The translations under genes and the position numbers were made by a program. The notes below the pieces were generated by a model. That model made no database searches and was not told where the DNA came from. It saw only the letters and a program-made list of their open reading frames with translations. A stretch of 64,000 nucleotides of DNA, taken from contig CALXOK010000002.1 of assembly GCA_944390025.1 (NCBI GenBank), positions 1 to 64,000 on the forward strand. The letters are read 5' to 3'. Position 1 is the first letter of the stretch. The number at the start of each line of letters is the position of its first letter. Shown here piece by piece: positions 52,665-62,411 of the stretch. The stretch comes from an uncultured Spirochaetales bacterium (lineage in GTDB: Bacteria > Spirochaetota > Spirochaetia > Sphaerochaetales > Sphaerochaetaceae).

Positions 52665-53725
52665 CAGCTGTTGAATCTCATTGAAAGTGTGAAACTCACA
52701 GGTCTGGAGTCATCTCCTTCGTAGACTTCAAACGGGATTGAGAAATTCATTGCAAGCGCCCAGCGGCCGAATTCCACTTCCAGCTCGTATACGGAAAGGT
52801 TTCCTGTGCTTTTCATATAGTCAGCTCTGGCATCACGCCAGCTGACAAGCTTTGTCACAAAGGAAAGATTCACATCCGGAAGCAACTGGAAACACAGATC
52901 AAGGCCTGCCATCAGATAGCTTTCATGTGATGTGATGTTACCTGCCTGGAAGAACACAGCAGGTCTGAGCAGAATCAGCTCTCCCCTGCTGTTGAAACGT
53001 GGCATGTAAAAGCTGAGACCAAGGGACAGGCTGTCAGTCAGGTCATCAAGACTGAAATGAACAGTGCCGTCTCCTGTCGAGATGACTCTGCCAGTATAGA
53101 TTCCTGCAGTGAAGCATTCATCGTGCCACATAAGCCCCAGTCCAAGCTGGAAATACTCACTTCCCGGATTTTCAAAAAACTGTGAAAACAGCATGTTTGT
53201 GGCAAAGTCGATGACAGTCTCCACAGGTCTGTCATTTCTGACTAGAGAACTTCCCCCCTGCACCCTTCCCCCAAAGGAGAACGGGCCGAAGGCATAGGCC
53301 AGATCCAGCTGGAAGTGCATTTTGAAAAGCATGTCATAAGTCAGCTGTCCTCCTTCCTGCTGACGGTTCTCAAGATCATAGCCGATTGCTGCAGTGAACA
53401 TTGCATTCTGTCCGCCAAAAGAAAGAGTCAGGGAACTTTCACCTGTATTGAAAAAAGGAAGCTTCTCATCATTCTTGTAAAGCCTGCTGTCAATTGCATC
53501 ATTGTAGTTGACGCTCAGAAGAAAAGAGCCGTCATTTTCACTTGTGAAAGGAAGAGCTGCCGGATTCGCAAAACTGTTGACATAGCGTCCTGCCTGAGCG
53601 ACAGACTGAAGGCTGTCCCTGAAAGTGCCCCCGATATAGTTGACGCTGTCCGGCATGATGACAGAAGCAGACAGGCTCACAATCGCCATCAGGAAGACAA
53701 TCAATGAGAGAAGAAGCTTTTTCAT
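52664..53725 (-). CDS. Outer-membrane beta-barrel-like protein
   Basis: 353 residues. Signal peptide (MKKLLLSLIVFLMAIVSLSA), then alternating hydrophobic strands (SLTLSFGGQNAMFTAAIGYD, FQLDLAYAFGPFSFGGRVQG, RWALAMNFSIPFEVYEGDD) ending with the aromatic-rich strand SFTLSMRFNS. This is the pattern of an outer-membrane barrel. No specific family is recognised. Divergent from murE. Confidence 0.65.
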   Translation of the reverse strand: MKKLLLSLIVFLMAIVSLSASVIMPDSVNYIGGTFRDSLQSVAQAGRYVNSFANPAALPFTSENDGSFLLSVNYNDAIDSRLYKNDEKLPFFNTGESSLTLSFGGQNAMFTAAIGYDLENRQQEGGQLTYDMLFKMHFQLDLAYAFGPFSFGGRVQGGSSLVRNDRPVETVIDFATNMLFSQFFENPGSEYFQLGLGLMWHDECFTAGIYTGRVISTGDGTVHFSLDDLTDSLSLGLSFYMPRFNSRGELILLRPAVFFQAGNITSHESYLMAGLDLCFQLLPDVNLSFVTKLVSWRDARADYMKSTGNLSVYELEVEFGRWALAMNFSIPFEVYEGDDSRPVSFTLSMRFNS

Positions 53726-53799
53726 GCTATAGATATTAGCATGACAGGAAAACTAATGTGTAGCTGAAACAGCCACCTGAGTGCTAACATAGCCATATC

Positions 53800-55248
53800 A
53801 TGAGGATTTCCGATATCGCAAGACTGTGCGACTGCCAGCTGTTCCTTACAAAGGACACTGAACTTCATGCACTGTGCCATGATTCAAGGGCATGCACATC
53901 ATCAGATGCCTATTTCTCGTTTCCCGGCATTCATGCACACGGAGATGACTTCATCCCGGATGCGCTTGAAAGAGGAGCTGCGCTCATTGTCACATCGCGC
54001 CGTCATGAAGAACTGGAAGGAAAGGTTTCAGTCATTGTCACATCTGACAGCATAAGAAGGCTCTATGCCCTCTCCAGCTATGCCTTTTTCAATGCTTCAT
54101 CAAATCTGGAAATCATTGCTGTCACAGGTACTGACGGCAAGACAAGCACAGCCTATTTCATCTGGCAGCTTCTGAGCATGACAGGTAACAAATCAGGCCT
54201 TGTCTCGACTGTATATACAGACTGCGGGAAAGGACTTGAGGAAAACAAAGGTGGCATGACAACACCTGAAGCCTTCATAATCAGCCAGATGATGGCAGCA
54301 TCTGTGAATACCGGTGCAAGGTTCTTCGTTCTTGAGGCATCAAGCCACGCATTGAGTGAAGAATATGACAGACTTGCAGGCCTGACTTTCGTGGCATCAT
54401 GCTATACCAGGATTTCAAGCGAGCATCTGGACTTTCACAAGACCTATGACAGATACATAGACAGCAAGCTCAATCTTGCACGCCGCACATCAGGCCCCGT
54501 CTTCGCATATGCGGACAACAAAGAAATTGACAGGATTAAGAGCATTGCAGGAGAACACCTTGTGAAGCTCAGGCAGCCTCAGATTATCTGCCAGGCAGAA
54601 AGCGGAATTACGTTTCTATATGAAGGGAAAGAATACAGCTTCCCCTATCCCGAAGATTTCGCTCTTGAGAACGCATTTGAGGCGGCATGTCTGGTCAGTG
54701 CCATTACCCAAACCCCGCTTGACTGTCTTCTTTCCAGGCTTCAGGACCTCAGGAATCCTGACGGGCGCATGGAAACAGTGAAATCTGAGAAAACAGAGAG
54801 AATGCTTGTCATCGATTTCGCACATACTCCTGATGCATTTGACAGGCTCTTGTCATCTTTCAGAAAGCTGTACCCAGCCAGGCCCTTCACTGCCCTCTTC
54901 GGAGCTCCGGGAGGCCGTGACAGTTCTAAACGCCCGCATCTTGGACAGGTGGCAGGAACTTATTGCCATAGAGCAATCCTGAGTGAAGATGACTGGCATG
55001 GAGAGAATCCTGATGAGATCATGAAGCAGTGCGCATCTGGAATAGACAATGCAGAATGCGAAGTGATCATGATACAGGACAGGAGAGATGCAATCAGAAA
55101 GGCAATAGAGGAAAGCTCAGACGATGAAATCATTTTCTTCCTCGGCATCGGCCATCAGAAGACAATCAGCAGGGATTCATATTCTGTTGTCTGGAATGAG
55201 AAAACTGTTGCAGAAGATGAATTGAGGAGGTTTGAGAAAGATTTATGA
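53800..55248 (+). CDS. murE: UDP-MurNAc-tripeptide synthetase, MurE type
   Basis: 482 residues. P-loop IIAVTGTDGKTSTAYFIWQL, Mg and substrate regions (TPEAFIISQMMAASVNTGAR, ASSHALSEEYDRLAGLTFVA, HLDFHKTYDRYIDSKLNL with the carbamylated Lys), and the C-terminal MVIDFAHTPDAFDRLL. Adds the third amino acid to the peptidoglycan stem. The usual DNPR specificity motif is replaced by SEDDWHGENP, so the residue added (ornithine in treponemes) cannot be read. First gene of murE-ddl-dinB. Confidence 0.92.
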   Translation: MRISDIARLCDCQLFLTKDTELHALCHDSRACTSSDAYFSFPGIHAHGDDFIPDALERGAALIVTSRRHEELEGKVSVIVTSDSIRRLYALSSYAFFNASSNLEIIAVTGTDGKTSTAYFIWQLLSMTGNKSGLVSTVYTDCGKGLEENKGGMTTPEAFIISQMMAASVNTGARFFVLEASSHALSEEYDRLAGLTFVASCYTRISSEHLDFHKTYDRYIDSKLNLARRTSGPVFAYADNKEIDRIKSIAGEHLVKLRQPQIICQAESGITFLYEGKEYSFPYPEDFALENAFEAACLVSAITQTPLDCLLSRLQDLRNPDGRMETVKSEKTERMLVIDFAHTPDAFDRLLSSFRKLYPARPFTALFGAPGGRDSSKRPHLGQVAGTYCHRAILSEDDWHGENPDEIMKQCASGIDNAECEVIMIQDRRDAIRKAIEESSDDEIIFFLGIGHQKTISRDSYSVVWNEKTVAEDELRRFEKDL

Positions 55249-56189
55249 GAGTACTCCTTTTAAGCGGCGGAGCATCCCTTGAAAGAGATGTGAGCCTGCG
55301 CTCGGCGAAAGTAATCAGGGAAAGCCTGCTCCGGCTGGGCCACACTGTACATCACCTCCATCTTGAAGATGGCTGGAAAGCGGATGAGAACTTTCTCCAG
55401 TGTGACATCATATGGATTGCAATGCACGGTCATCAGGGTGAAGACGGTATCATCCAGGGTCTATGCGAGTGTTTTGACAGGCCCTATGTCAGCGAGGATG
55501 TCCTCACCAGCGCCATAGGAATGGATAAAAATATCCAGAGCGCTCTGTTTGCCCATGCAGGCATCAGCACAGTCCCGTCAATCATGGTGCATAAAGGACA
55601 GAAACTGCCTGACTCTCTTTTTGAGAGTGAACGGTATATTGTGAAAATGAACGCAGGAGGTTCATCAATTGCGATGAGCCTTACAGACAGAAGTGGACTT
55701 GAAGCGGCGCTGAATGAGGTCTTTATCTATGATGAGGCGGCTCTGATACAGAAAGAAATATGCCCTTTGAGAGAGCTTGAGTGTCTCGCCCTCTTCGATA
55801 ACAGAAACGATGAGCTCACTGTTCTTGGACCCATTGAAGTCAATGCGAAGCTTCCGTTCTATGTATACGAGAACAAGTATTCAGCCAACATTGAAGTAAT
55901 CAGGCCTGAAAACGTGAATATCAGCAAGGCAATGAAGGATGAGATACACAGACAGGCGGCAGTCGCGTTTAAAGCCGTACACGGTTCTCTTTATATGAGA
56001 ATCGACTTCTTTCTATCAGGTGACCATCTAATGATTAATGAGATCAACACTGTACCTGGCTCAAGTCCCACAAGTCACTTCAACATACTCGCAGAAGAAT
56101 ACGGCGGACTTGACAAGACAGTACAGATGCTCCTTGAAAGCGCTCTTAAGCGGTATAATAAACGCAAGGAGCTCAGAAGAAGTCTGTGA
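55245..56189 (+). CDS. ddl: D-alanine--D-alanine ligase
   Basis: 314 residues. LLLSGGASLERDVSLRSAKV at the N-terminus, WIAMHGHQGEDGIIQGLCEC, YIVKMNAGGSSIAMSLTDRS, and the metal-binding MINEINTVPGSSPTSHFN. Joins two D-Ala for the peptidoglycan stem. Overlaps murE by four bases, consistent with coupled translation. Confidence 0.95.
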   Translation: MRVLLLSGGASLERDVSLRSAKVIRESLLRLGHTVHHLHLEDGWKADENFLQCDIIWIAMHGHQGEDGIIQGLCECFDRPYVSEDVLTSAIGMDKNIQSALFAHAGISTVPSIMVHKGQKLPDSLFESERYIVKMNAGGSSIAMSLTDRSGLEAALNEVFIYDEAALIQKEICPLRELECLALFDNRNDELTVLGPIEVNAKLPFYVYENKYSANIEVIRPENVNISKAMKDEIHRQAAVAFKAVHGSLYMRIDFFLSGDHLMINEINTVPGSSPTSHFNILAEEYGGLDKTVQMLLESALKRYNKRKELRRSL

Positions 56190-57349
56190 AACCGCTTTTC
56201 TTCCATGTTGATCTTGATGCCTTCTTCGCGGCAGTTGAAGTGCTCGATCATCCAGAGTATAAGGGCAAGCCTCTGATTATAGGGCATCGCGGTCCGAGAA
56301 GCGTGGTTTCAACCTGTTCATATGAGGCAAGAAAGTACGGTGTACACTCCGCGATGCCGATGGAAACGGCACTCAGGCTCTGTCCTCACGCCATCACTGT
56401 GCCGGGAAACATGCGACGCTACAGCGAAAAGTCTAAAGAAGTGATGTCAATCATCAAAGATATCGCTCCTGAGTACATACAGGCATCAATCGATGAAGCC
56501 TATCTCGACATGACTGGAACGAACCTGATTTACTCAAGCCCAAGGGAAGCTGCCATTCTGCTGAAAGAGCGTGTCAGGAAGGAAACCGGACTGACGATTT
56601 CTGTTGGAGCCGCATCATCACGTTTCATCGCAAAGCTTGCATCAGACTACAGAAAGCCTGACGGACTCACAATCGTTCCTGAAGGACTTGAATGTGATTT
56701 TGTCGATACTGTCGGACTGAAGAAACTCTGGGGTGTCGGCAAGGCAACACTGGACCGGATGGAAAGATATAACATAAGGACGACACAGGATCTGAGGCAG
56801 TACTCTGAAGAGCGTCTGGGCCAGCTTTTCGGACAGGCTGCCGGAAGCTATCTATATAAGGTATGCCGCGGGCAGGATCCGGGGATATATTCAGGAGAGA
56901 ACAAGTCACATTCGATATCGGCTGAGAGAACTTTCTTCCCTGACCTCATCCAGAAAGAGGCGATTGAGCTTTATCTGCTTGAACTCAGTCAGGAGGTGAC
57001 CTTCCGCTCTCTCGACGAGCATTTCGTAGCCAGAACCATCGGCATCAAAATCAGATATCCGGATTTCACGACTGTTTCCATTCAGACCACGCCTCAGGAT
57101 GGCATCTATAACTCATCAGAAGTCTTTGAAAAAGCGAAAAACCTCTTCTGGCAGAAATATAAAGGCGGAGGAGTACGCCTTCTGGGTGTCGGGCTGTACC
57201 AGATGTACAGCGGAGATGACATTGAGCAGGAAGAGCTTTTCAAGGACGACGAGAAGAAAAAGCGCTCTCTGGAACGCGTAATCCTGGGCATCAACAAAAA
57301 AGGTGCCGGATTGAAAAGAGCAAGCAGTCTCTTAAAGGAAAAGGACTAG
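56186..57349 (+). CDS. dinB: DNA polymerase IV (Y family)
   Basis: 387 residues. Catalytic residues in FFHVDLDAFFAAVE (Asp9) and ASIDEAYLDMTG (Asp/Glu near 103-104); SVGAASSRFIAKLASDYRKP and GVGKATLDRM follow. Error-prone translesion polymerase. The GTG at 56186 overlaps the ddl stop (GTGA). Its end overlaps uppP. Confidence 0.95.
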   Translation: MKPLFFHVDLDAFFAAVEVLDHPEYKGKPLIIGHRGPRSVVSTCSYEARKYGVHSAMPMETALRLCPHAITVPGNMRRYSEKSKEVMSIIKDIAPEYIQASIDEAYLDMTGTNLIYSSPREAAILLKERVRKETGLTISVGAASSRFIAKLASDYRKPDGLTIVPEGLECDFVDTVGLKKLWGVGKATLDRMERYNIRTTQDLRQYSEERLGQLFGQAAGSYLYKVCRGQDPGIYSGENKSHSISAERTFFPDLIQKEAIELYLLELSQEVTFRSLDEHFVARTIGIKIRYPDFTTVSIQTTPQDGIYNSSEVFEKAKNLFWQKYKGGGVRLLGVGLYQMYSGDDIEQEELFKDDEKKKRSLERVILGINKKGAGLKRASSLLKEKD

Positions 57350-58149
57350 CGCAGGCTGAAATAGCAGACAACCACGATGGCAAGAATCACACGATAAACT
57401 CCGAAAACGGAGAAATCATGTGCCCTCACGTAGCTCATCAATGCTTTTATCACAAGCAGGGAGACGACAAAGGCGACAGCACTGCCAAGGGCGAGGTACC
57501 CCCACTGGCTGGCAGTGAAGGCAAAACCGCTTTTCACAAGTCTCAGGAGGCTTGCTCCCGCCATGACAGGAAGAGCCATGAAAAAACTGAACTCAGCTGC
57601 CACAGGCCGGCTTATTCCGCAAATCATTCCACCAAGTATTGTAGAACCGGAACGCGAGGTGCCCGGGATAAGCGCAAGCATCTGGAAGGCTCCCATCTTG
57701 AGTGCGTCTGTCACACTTATATCCTCAAGCGAATTGACTGTGGCCTTTATCCTGACCTTTTTTTCCAGAATGATGTAAAGCACTCCATAGGCAAAAAGAG
57801 CTGCGGCGATGACAGGCCATACAGAAAGCTTCTCATCAATGATGTCATCCAACAGGAGGCCTGCTACAGCCGCTGGAACAGTTGCAATGAGAACACGTCC
57901 CCACAGGCGGAGAGTCTTCATGCTTTCTTCCCTGGTCTTCTTCACAGGCCACAGCTTCGACCAGTAGAGAACCAGTACAGCAAGGATTGACCCCAGCTGG
58001 ATGACAACCATGAACACGGAGATGAACTCCGGGCTCTGCTCAAGAGGCATCAGCTCATCGAAAAGCAGCATGTGCCCAGTCGATGATACCGGAAGCCACT
58101 CCGTTATTCCCTGTATGATTCCAAGAATGATTACCTTTATGCTTTCCAC
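57346..58149 (-). CDS. uppP: Undecaprenyl-diphosphatase
   Basis: 267 residues. Signature motifs EWLPVSSTGHMLLFDELM and LIPGTSRSGSTILGGMICG, and about eight membrane segments. Recycles the lipid carrier of the cell wall. I start at the GTG at 58149 (VESIKVIILGIIQGITEWLP), the standard family start. The frame is open to 58284, but that would overlap the divergent trmL start and adds a non-homologous stretch; no Shine-Dalgarno is visible. Confidence 0.92.
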   Translation of the reverse strand: MESIKVIILGIIQGITEWLPVSSTGHMLLFDELMPLEQSPEFISVFMVVIQLGSILAVLVLYWSKLWPVKKTREESMKTLRLWGRVLIATVPAAVAGLLLDDIIDEKLSVWPVIAAALFAYGVLYIILEKKVRIKATVNSLEDISVTDALKMGAFQMLALIPGTSRSGSTILGGMICGISRPVAAEFSFFMALPVMAGASLLRLVKSGFAFTASQWGYLALGSAVAFVVSLLVIKALMSYVRAHDFSVFGVYRVILAIVVVCYFSLR

Positions 58150-58222
58150 ACAGGCAGTGTAATAGAAATAAAGCAGTTCTGGAAGCTGACAGAAAGCCAC
58201 AAGACAGGGTAATATCTGATTT

Positions 58223-58714
58223 ATGCTGCACATTGTCTTAATCGAGCCGGAAATTCCGCAGAACACAGGAAACATCGCACGCACCTGTGCCGCAACAGGC
58301 GTTCACCTTATTCTCGTCCATCCGCTTGGATTTTCTCTTGATGACAGATATCTGCGCCGCGCCGGTCTCGATTACTGGAAAGACCTTAATCTGAGTGAGG
58401 TCATGTCCGTACAGGATTTCTTCCAGGACTATGGCGAAAAGAATCTCATCTTTTTCTCAGCCCGGGCCAGAAAGAGTTTTTTCTCCCTCTCATTCTCTCC
58501 TGAACAAGACACTTATTTTGTTTTCGGAAAGGAGTCGAGTGGACTCGGAGCCAGTATTATTGAAGAATACAAAGACAGATGTTACCGTCTTCCTTTAAAG
58601 GAAGGAACGCGCAGCCTGAACCTTTCAAACACCGCTGCAGTCGCAGTTTACGAATATTTTAGACAGCTTGGCTTTCCAGGCCTTGCGCTGTCAGACGGAG
58701 GAATCATTTTATGA
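58223..58714 (+). CDS. trmL: tRNA (cytidine/uridine-34-2'-O)-methyltransferase
   Basis: 163 residues, SPOUT family. Seen: VLIEPEIPQNTGNIARTCAA at the start, VFGKESSGLGASII, and the knot end SLNLSNTAAVAVYEYFRQL. Modifies the wobble base of tRNA-Leu. Four-base overlap with the following gene. Confidence 0.93.
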   Translation: MLHIVLIEPEIPQNTGNIARTCAATGVHLILVHPLGFSLDDRYLRRAGLDYWKDLNLSEVMSVQDFFQDYGEKNLIFFSARARKSFFSLSFSPEQDTYFVFGKESSGLGASIIEEYKDRCYRLPLKEGTRSLNLSNTAAVAVYEYFRQLGFPGLALSDGGIIL

Positions 58715-59250
58715 AAGCGCTTATTGTCTCAGATATACATGGGAGCCTTGATGCAGCAAGGAAAATCGAGAAGCTTGCACCTTCTTACGACATCATCATC
58801 TGCCTTGGCGACATTCTCTATCATGGACCGAGGAACGACCTTCCGCAATCCTATAACCCGAAAGCCGTCATCCCAATCATGAACAGCCTTCAAGACAGAA
58901 TCATCGCCGTAAGAGGAAACTGTGAGGCAGAAGTCGATCAGATGGTCCTTTCCTTTCCCGTAATGAGCACGACAGCCATCGTATTCGCAGACTCTTTCAG
59001 TCTTACGCTCACTCACGGACATATTTATAATGAAGAAAATCCAGTTCCGGGCTCTTCTGTCATGCTTTATGGTCACACCCATATACCAGTCGCTCATGAG
59101 AAAGACGGAATCGTTTTCTTCAATCCAGGCTCAATGAGCATTCCTAAAGGCGGCTTCAAGGCGACATACGGTGAATACTGTGACGGCGTCCTGTCAGTCA
59201 GGGATCTTGAAGACAGCTCGATTGTCATGTCATACACTCTTCAAGACTGA
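58711..59250 (+). CDS. YfcE/MJ0936-type metallophosphoesterase
   Basis: 179 residues. Metal ligands: VSDIHGSLDAARK, CLGDILYHGPRND, VRGNCEAEVD, TLTHGHIYNEE, YGHTHIPVAHE. Small phosphodiesterases of this family act on artificial and possibly cyclic substrates; the natural one is unclear. Convergent with the histidine kinase gene. Confidence 0.9.
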   Translation: MKALIVSDIHGSLDAARKIEKLAPSYDIIICLGDILYHGPRNDLPQSYNPKAVIPIMNSLQDRIIAVRGNCEAEVDQMVLSFPVMSTTAIVFADSFSLTLTHGHIYNEENPVPGSSVMLYGHTHIPVAHEKDGIVFFNPGSMSIPKGGFKATYGEYCDGVLSVRDLEDSSIVMSYTLQD

Positions 59251-59258
59251 CAAGCTTT

Positions 59259-60707
59259 TCAGGAAGGAAAGACCAGAGACACTTCGACCCAGGCCCCGAC
59301 CTGTCTGATTGAGATGCCTCCTTGATGCAGTTTCATAATCTGACGGCAGATGGGAAGCCCGAGACCGCATCCGCCTTCATGCCTGCTGGCATCCCCTCTT
59401 GCCCATGGCTCGAAGAAATCCTGACCGTTTTCTGGCAACGTTGCCTCATTTCTCACAAGAATGTTGTTTTCATGTACAGAAATGCTGATTTCTCTTTCAG
59501 ATCCTGATGCGTTGAACGCATTGTCAAGAAGCTCCTTCATCAGACGCAGGAAAAGGTTTCTGTCAGTCATAAGCACAGCATTGTCTGCACAGTCTATGCT
59601 GATGCATCCACCTCTATAATCGGAACAGGCCTCGTCAATCAGAGACTTCACATGATATTCACTGATATCCGTTTTTATATACCCGGATAAGAGATCTGTA
59701 TAGAATTTAATCTCATCAAGTCTTGCAGTAAGGCAGCCTGTTTCCTCTTTCATTGCATCAAAATAGGCATTATCTGGATTATATATGCCATCTTCCAGGC
59801 CTTCAGTCAGCAGCCTGATTGAGGAAACCGGAGTATTGAGATCGTGAGCGATTGAACGCACCCATTCATCACGTGCCTTCCTGTTCTGCTCAAGCCGGGA
59901 AGCCACATTCTCGATATGCCTGCTTATTTCATCCAGTTCATATACATCCTGTTTCCCGATTGAGACATCGAAACGGCTTGATGCGATTTGCTCCAGTGCG
60001 GTTTTTATTTTCTCTATCGATTTGCTGGTCTGTCTGGAGAAGAACCAGGAAAAGACTGCTGATGCTGCAATTGAGAGCGGAAGTGCCCACACAAGTGTCA
60101 CAATCATGTTCTCAAGCATGAATCTGACAGGAGAAAGCGTGCTGATGTCGAAAACAAGAATATCTGCAGAAAGCAGCATCTGACTGCCGTTTGAGATAAC
60201 CACAGTCGCAGCAATATCATCAGGCTCCACAAAATCCGGAAGCAGACAGTAAATTATTGCATCATCTGCCCTGTATACAGATATTCCTCCGCTGTCACTT
60301 ATGTTTATCTCATATACTGTGGACTCAAGCGATACTTCATAGGACATTGCCCCGATTAAAGGCCGCTTTTCAGCTTCTGATGCGAAATCATTATCTTCCC
60401 CCGGGGCAAATCCATAAAGAAAAGTCTCATCACTTCCACTACGGACGATAAGCCCGGAGATCCTGTCATCAATGCACACAGTCATTGCATCCCAGATGTC
60501 ATCCTCATCAGGAATCTCATCCTTGGCTCTCAGCACTTGAACAAGTCTTGACACATACTCACCTGCCACGGCAGAAGGCCAGAATGAATTCATCCTCTTC
60601 ACAGAAAAGAGACTTATCACTCCCTGGACAAGTCCCATCAGAAGAACACAGACAAGCATTGATATGAAGATTCTGAAAAAGTATCTGCCAAGAATACGGT
60701 TTTTCAC
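59259..60707 (-). CDS. Sensor histidine kinase
   Basis: 482 residues. Two membrane segments (about 10-30 and 200-222) flank an extracytoplasmic sensor; a HAMP region follows. H-box RSIAHDLNTPVSSIRLLTEG, N-box RLMKELLDNAFNASGS, G-box GGCGLGLPICRQIMKL. GTG at 60707 has AAGGAG five bases upstream; an open frame to 60725 overlaps the response regulator. Pairs with the upstream regulator. Confidence 0.9.
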   Translation of the reverse strand: MKNRILGRYFFRIFISMLVCVLLMGLVQGVISLFSVKRMNSFWPSAVAGEYVSRLVQVLRAKDEIPDEDDIWDAMTVCIDDRISGLIVRSGSDETFLYGFAPGEDNDFASEAEKRPLIGAMSYEVSLESTVYEINISDSGGISVYRADDAIIYCLLPDFVEPDDIAATVVISNGSQMLLSADILVFDISTLSPVRFMLENMIVTLVWALPLSIAASAVFSWFFSRQTSKSIEKIKTALEQIASSRFDVSIGKQDVYELDEISRHIENVASRLEQNRKARDEWVRSIAHDLNTPVSSIRLLTEGLEDGIYNPDNAYFDAMKEETGCLTARLDEIKFYTDLLSGYIKTDISEYHVKSLIDEACSDYRGGCISIDCADNAVLMTDRNLFLRLMKELLDNAFNASGSEREISISVHENNILVRNEATLPENGQDFFEPWARGDASRHEGGCGLGLPICRQIMKLHQGGISIRQVGAWVEVSLVFPS

Positions 60708-61399
60708 ATCATCTCCTTGTCGCACGGATGAAAGCGGTAACCGTAGCCTCTGACTGTATCAATCCAGCTGCCAGGCCTGAGTTTTGCCCTGATATTCTTA
60801 ATATGGGTATCCACAACCCTGTCATAGCTGTCTTCAGAATAGTCAAAGCATTTCACCAGTATTTCAGAACGGGGAACAAGATCTCCGTTCCTGGCAGCAA
60901 GACAAGTCACGATTTTCCATTCTGCAGCAGTAAGGCTCACTTCCTCTCCATTCACTGTCAGCCGGTGCTCCTTTGAGTCTATTACAAGGGTGTTCCCACC
61001 ATCACAGAATCTCAGACAGTCACTTGTCTCATCTTTGTCTATGCGGCGGAAGAGAGCCGCCACACGCAGCACAAGTTCTTTCGGGCTGAAAGGTTTTGAA
61101 ATATAGTCATCAGCGCCGAGTTCAAAACCCTTTATCCTGTCTTCCTCATCACTTCTGGCAGTCATGAATATGACAGGGATACCGGATTTCCCTTCTCGCA
61201 GCTCTTTTACAAACTCAAAACCGTCACCGTCAGGAAGCATCACATCCTGAATAATCAAATCAGGCTTACTCTGAGCAATAGCTGCCCTTTCTTCAGCCAC
61301 TGTACCTAAGCCCCTTGCTTTATATCCGGACAGTTCCAGATAGCGGACGACACCATCCCTTATAGTCTCATGGTCCTCCACCACATAAATCTCTTTCAT
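60704..61399 (-). CDS. OmpR-family response regulator
   Basis: 231 residues. Receiver domain with EIYVVEDHETIRDGVVRYLE, phospho-Asp in IIQDVMLPDGDGFEF, Thr in VIFMTARSDEE and Lys in ISKPFSPKEL. The winged helix (VSLTAAEWKIVTCLA, YDRVVDTHIKNIRAKLR) binds DNA. Start at 61399 by homology; the frame is open to 61477. Overlaps the kinase start. The target genes are unknown. Confidence 0.92.
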   Translation of the reverse strand: MKEIYVVEDHETIRDGVVRYLELSGYKARGLGTVAEERAAIAQSKPDLIIQDVMLPDGDGFEFVKELREGKSGIPVIFMTARSDEEDRIKGFELGADDYISKPFSPKELVLRVAALFRRIDKDETSDCLRFCDGGNTLVIDSKEHRLTVNGEEVSLTAAEWKIVTCLAARNGDLVPRSEILVKCFDYSEDSYDRVVDTHIKNIRAKLRPGSWIDTVRGYGYRFHPCDKEMM

Positions 61400-61499
61400 G
61401 CATTCAATAATCATCTGTGTAGGTGTGATGAGGCAACAAGAAGAAGGAAAATTCACAGAAAAAACAGACATACACATCTTTCTCTGCTAAGATTGATTC

Positions 61500-62066
61500 A
61501 TGCTTGAAGCACTTGTTTACATCACTGTCATGGCAATTTCCCCAGGGCCGAATACGATTCTCAGCATGGTGAATGCCTCACGACATGGGCTTAAGAAAGG
61601 CATCTGGCTGAATCTTGGCATGCTTGCAGGCATCACTATTGTCACCATTCTGTCTTTCATCTTCTCTTCTTTTTTCTACCGGTATATACCGCAGGCTGAG
61701 CTGATAATGAAAGCTGTCTGCTTCATCTATCTCATTTTTCTTGCGCTGAAGATGCTTTTCATGAGTGTCTCCAGCGAGGCAAGTGCTTCAGAAGGCTTTG
61801 TACAGGGAATGATTCTCCAGCTGATTAACGTGAAAGTAATACTTCTTGCCCTCACGGCGGTTAGCACATACATCATTCCGATGACAGATTCCACTTCCAG
61901 ACAGTTTCTTCTGTCAATGCTCATTCCTCTGGACTGCTTCATCAGCGGACTTGTCTGGGCCATAGGAGGAAGTCTGCTTAAATCATTCTTTTCCAGACAT
62001 ACCAGACTAATGTCAGTATTGTTTTTTCTGGCACTGGTGTGGTGTGCGCTCAGGCTTTTCATTTGA
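61500..62066 (+). CDS. LysE-family transporter
   Basis: 188 residues with about six membrane segments. MAISPGPNTILSMVNASRHG is the family hallmark; LQLINVKVILLALTAV follows. Exports amino acids or similar compounds; substrate not readable. Divergent from the response regulator, with 100 bases between. Confidence 0.9.
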   Translation: MLEALVYITVMAISPGPNTILSMVNASRHGLKKGIWLNLGMLAGITIVTILSFIFSSFFYRYIPQAELIMKAVCFIYLIFLALKMLFMSVSSEASASEGFVQGMILQLINVKVILLALTAVSTYIIPMTDSTSRQFLLSMLIPLDCFISGLVWAIGGSLLKSFFSRHTRLMSVLFFLALVWCALRLFI

Positions 62067-62091
62067 CAGAAAAAGATGATAGCTTAATTGC

Positions 62092-62376
62092 ATGCTAGCA
62101 TTTCTGAGGAAGGTCTATCTTCTGCCTGTTTATGTCTACAAGTACTGCATATCCCCGATGCTCGGGCCAGCCAAGTGCCGCTATACACCTTCATGCTCCG
62201 CATACTTTGAACAGGCTGTGCTGAGATTCGGAATAATTAAAGGAAGCATACTCGGCTTTGCGCGCCTTTTCCGCTGCTCACGTTTTTTCTTAGGCGGCGT
62301 GGATGAGGTTCCTCAGACATTCTCTTTCAAGACCGTCAGGGATGGCTACATTATTTACAGGAAACATAAGTCTTGA
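62092..62376 (+). CDS. yidD: YidD-type membrane insertion efficiency factor
   Basis: 94 residues. LPVYVYKYCISPMLGPAKCR, then YTPSCSAYFEQAVLRFGIIK. Small membrane-associated protein that helps YidC-dependent insertion. Starts 25 bases after the LysE-type gene. Confidence 0.93.
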   Translation: MLAFLRKVYLLPVYVYKYCISPMLGPAKCRYTPSCSAYFEQAVLRFGIIKGSILGFARLFRCSRFFLGGVDEVPQTFSFKTVRDGYIIYRKHKS

Positions 62377-62411
62377 CATTATCAAAGCTTAATATTTAGT
62401 TAGCCGCCCTT